This document shows positions 62,560 to 64,000 of a DNA stretch of 64,000 nucleotides, in pieces. The DNA lies in assembly GCF_003355155.1 (NCBI RefSeq), contig NZ_CP031320.1:730369-794368 (forward strand), given 5' to 3'. Under the pieces are notes generated by a model, which was not told the origin of the DNA, did not search any database, and saw nothing but the letters and a program-made list of their open reading frames with translations. The position numbers and the translations under genes are program-made. Position 1 is the first letter of the stretch, and the number at the start of each line of letters is the position of its first letter. Source of the DNA: Streptomyces armeniacus. Its GTDB lineage: Bacteria; Actinomycetota; Actinomycetes; Streptomycetales; Streptomycetaceae.

Positions 62560-64000
62560 AGGGGGACGTTCCCGTGTTTGCGCTCGGGCAGCCGGCGGTG
62601 CTTCTCACGGAGCACGGCCAGCGAGCGGATCAGGACGTGGCGGGTCTCACCGGGGTCGATCACGTTGTCGATCAGCCCCCGTTCCGCGGCGTAGTAGGGG
62701 TGCATCAGCTCCGTGCGGTACTGCCGCACCAGCCGGTCGCGGGCTTCCTGCGGGTCCTCGGCCGCGGCGATCTGCCGGCGGAAGACGACGTTGGCGGCGC
62801 CCTCGGGGCCCATGACGGCGATCTCGTTGCTCGGCCACGCGAACGACAGGTCGGCACCGAGCGCACGGGAGTCCATGACGATGTAGGCCCCGCCGTACGC
62901 CTTGCGCAGCACCAGCGAGATGCGCGGCACGGTCGCGTTGCCGTACGCGTACAGCAGCTTCGCGCCGTGCCGGATGATACCGCCGTGCTCCTGCGCCACC
63001 CCGGGCAGGAAGCCGGGCACGTCGACCAGGGTCACCAGCGGGATGTTGAAGCTGTCGCAGATCGAGACGAACCGCGCGCACTTCTCGCTCGCGGCGATGT
63101 CCAGCACGCCCGCGAGCACACTCGGCTGGTTCGCCACGATGCCGACGACATGCCCGTCGAGCCGGGCGAGGGCGCAGACGGCGTTCGCCGCCCAGTTCTC
63201 GTGGATCTCCAGGAACTCGCCGTCGTCCACGATCGTTTCGATCACCTCACAGACGTCGTACGTCTGCCGCGGTGAGTCGGGGACGAGCTCCAGCAGCGCG
63301 TCCGTACGGCGGTCCGGCGGGTCGGCGCTGGGCACGACGGGCGGCAGCTGCCGGTTGTTGGCGGGCAGCAGCGAGAGCAGCTGCCGGACGTCCGCCAGGC
63401 AGGCGCGTTCGGAGTCGACGGCGAAGCCCGCCACGCCGGAGGTGTGGGCGTGGGCCACCGCCCCGCCCAGGTCCTCCTGGCTGATGCGTTCACCGGTGAC
63501 GGTCTCGATCACATCGGGCCCGGTGAGGAACATCTGGGAGCTGCCGCGCACCATGAACACGAAGTCGGTGAGCGCCGGCGAGTACGCGGAGCCCCCCGCG
63601 CAGGGCCCGAGGATCACGCTGATCTGCGGGACGACTCCCGACAGGGCCACGTTGCGCGCGAAGATGCCGCCGTAGCCGGCGAGGGCGGTGACTCCCTCCT
63701 GAATCCGCGCGCCCGCCCCGTCGTTGAGGCTGACCAGCGGCGCACCCGCGGTGGCGGCCATGTCCATCACCTTGTGCACCTTGGCGGCGTGCGCCTCACC
63801 GAGCGTGCCGGCGAACACGCGGAAGTCGTGGGCGTAGGCGAACACCCGGTTCCCGTGCACCGTTCCCCAGCCGGTGACGACACCGTCGCCGTCCGGCCTG
63901 CGGTCCTCCAGACCGAAGCCCGTGGCCCGATGCCGGCGCAGCGGCTCGATCTCCTGGAAGGAGCCCTTGTCGAAGAGGAGGTCGAGCCGTTCCTCCGCGG
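62556..64000 (-). CDS. acyl-CoA carboxylase, beta (carboxyltransferase) subunit, 5' end outside window
   Basis: At least 480 residues of an AccD5/PccB-type carboxyltransferase; the reading frame is open to the window edge, beginning around LDLLFDKGSFQEIEPL. ATAGAPLVSLNDGAGARIQEG and LGPCAGGSAYSPAL form the biotin-side oxyanion site, and DVPGFLPGVAQEHGGIIRHG with KAYGGAYIVM the acyl-CoA site. With a biotinylated alpha subunit (not in the window) it makes malonyl- or alkylmalonyl-CoA. First gene of a coupled minus-strand operon with the acyl-CoA-dehydrogenase-like and PPTase genes. Confidence 0.95.
   Translation of the reverse strand, partial: AEERLDLLFDKGSFQEIEPLRRHRATGFGLEDRRPDGDGVVTGWGTVHGNRVFAYAHDFRVFAGTLGEAHAAKVHKVMDMAATAGAPLVSLNDGAGARIQEGVTALAGYGGIFARNVALSGVVPQISVILGPCAGGSAYSPALTDFVFMVRGSSQMFLTGPDVIETVTGERISQEDLGGAVAHAHTSGVAGFAVDSERACLADVRQLLSLLPANNRQLPPVVPSADPPDRRTDALLELVPDSPRQTYDVCEVIETIVDDGEFLEIHENWAANAVCALARLDGHVVGIVANQPSVLAGVLDIAASEKCARFVSICDSFNIPLVTLVDVPGFLPGVAQEHGGIIRHGAKLLYAYGNATVPRISLVLRKAYGGAYIVMDSRALGADLSFAWPSNEIAVMGPEGAANVVFRRQIAAAEDPQEARDRLVRQYRTELMHPYYAAERGLIDNVIDPGETRHVLIRSLAVLREKHRRLPERKHGNVPL

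Overview
The window is very GC-rich and shows Streptomyces-type traits: codons ending almost always in G or C, frequent GTG/TTG starts, many ATGA or GTGA stop/start overlaps, a bldA-type TTA codon, an HspR-type operator in front of clpB, and the gene run pyrE - fructose-bisphosphate aldolase - DUF3151. It is best read as a chromosomal segment of a Streptomyces-like actinomycete. All functional calls below come from motifs and family knowledge; no search was run.

Left part (about 1-35.3 kb): mostly chromosomal housekeeping and accessory genes. In order: a PPOX-family flavoprotein, clpB with its HAIR operator, a secreted streptogrisin-type protease, a YbjN protein, a PLP aminotransferase, a TetR regulator with paired operators facing an NTF2-like/NmrA-like gene pair, a glyoxalase-fold protein, then a small locus at 9.7-12.7 kb that I read as a possible RiPP system. 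This has an M14 carboxypeptidase, a 24-residue precursor-like peptide gene with a strong ribosome binding site, and a ThiF/E1-like adenylyltransferase with an N-terminal RRE-like domain and a TTA codon. After it come DUF2617, a membrane spermidine-synthase-like protein, an SRPBCC protein, an aldose epimerase, pyrE, fba and DUF3151. A three-gene tryptophan-to-anthranilate (kynurenine) operon follows, then two cell-wall hydrolases (Tat amidase, M23 peptidase), an ArsM-like methyltransferase, a secreted PI-PLC-like protein, secreted and small hypotheticals, a DUF1023 hydrolase with an acyltransferase-3 protein, purA, and a degenerate diacylglycerol-kinase-like protein.

Right part (about 35.3-64 kb, continuing past the window): a biosynthetic gene cluster for a halogenated, pyrrole-primed polyketide. 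A PltF-type proline adenylase, PltE-type acyl-CoA dehydrogenase and stand-alone PltL-type carrier protein should make pyrrolyl-2-carboxyl-S-PCP. Two flavin-dependent halogenases and a flavin reductase supply chlorination. A two-module PKS of 2915 residues (KS-AT-ACP-KS-AT-DH-like-KR-like-ACP) hands over through docking regions to a third KS-AT protein on the other strand. A crotonyl-CoA carboxylase/reductase, FabH-like ketosynthase, 3-hydroxyacyl-CoA dehydrogenase, acyl-CoA carboxylase beta subunit and acyl-CoA-dehydrogenase-like protein form an alkylmalonyl-CoA extender cassette, and the second AT has an atypical specificity motif that fits this. A type II thioesterase, a PPTase, an SCP2 protein and a cation/proton antiporter complete the visible set. 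The logic resembles pyoluteorin and, with the alkyl extender, armeniaspirol-type chemistry (inference).

The left edge of the cluster is broken. The third PKS protein stops being PKS at about residue 970 and runs into out-of-frame DNA that, in another frame, encodes the C-terminal ATPase end of a sensor histidine kinase. The expected KR, ACP and release domains are absent there.
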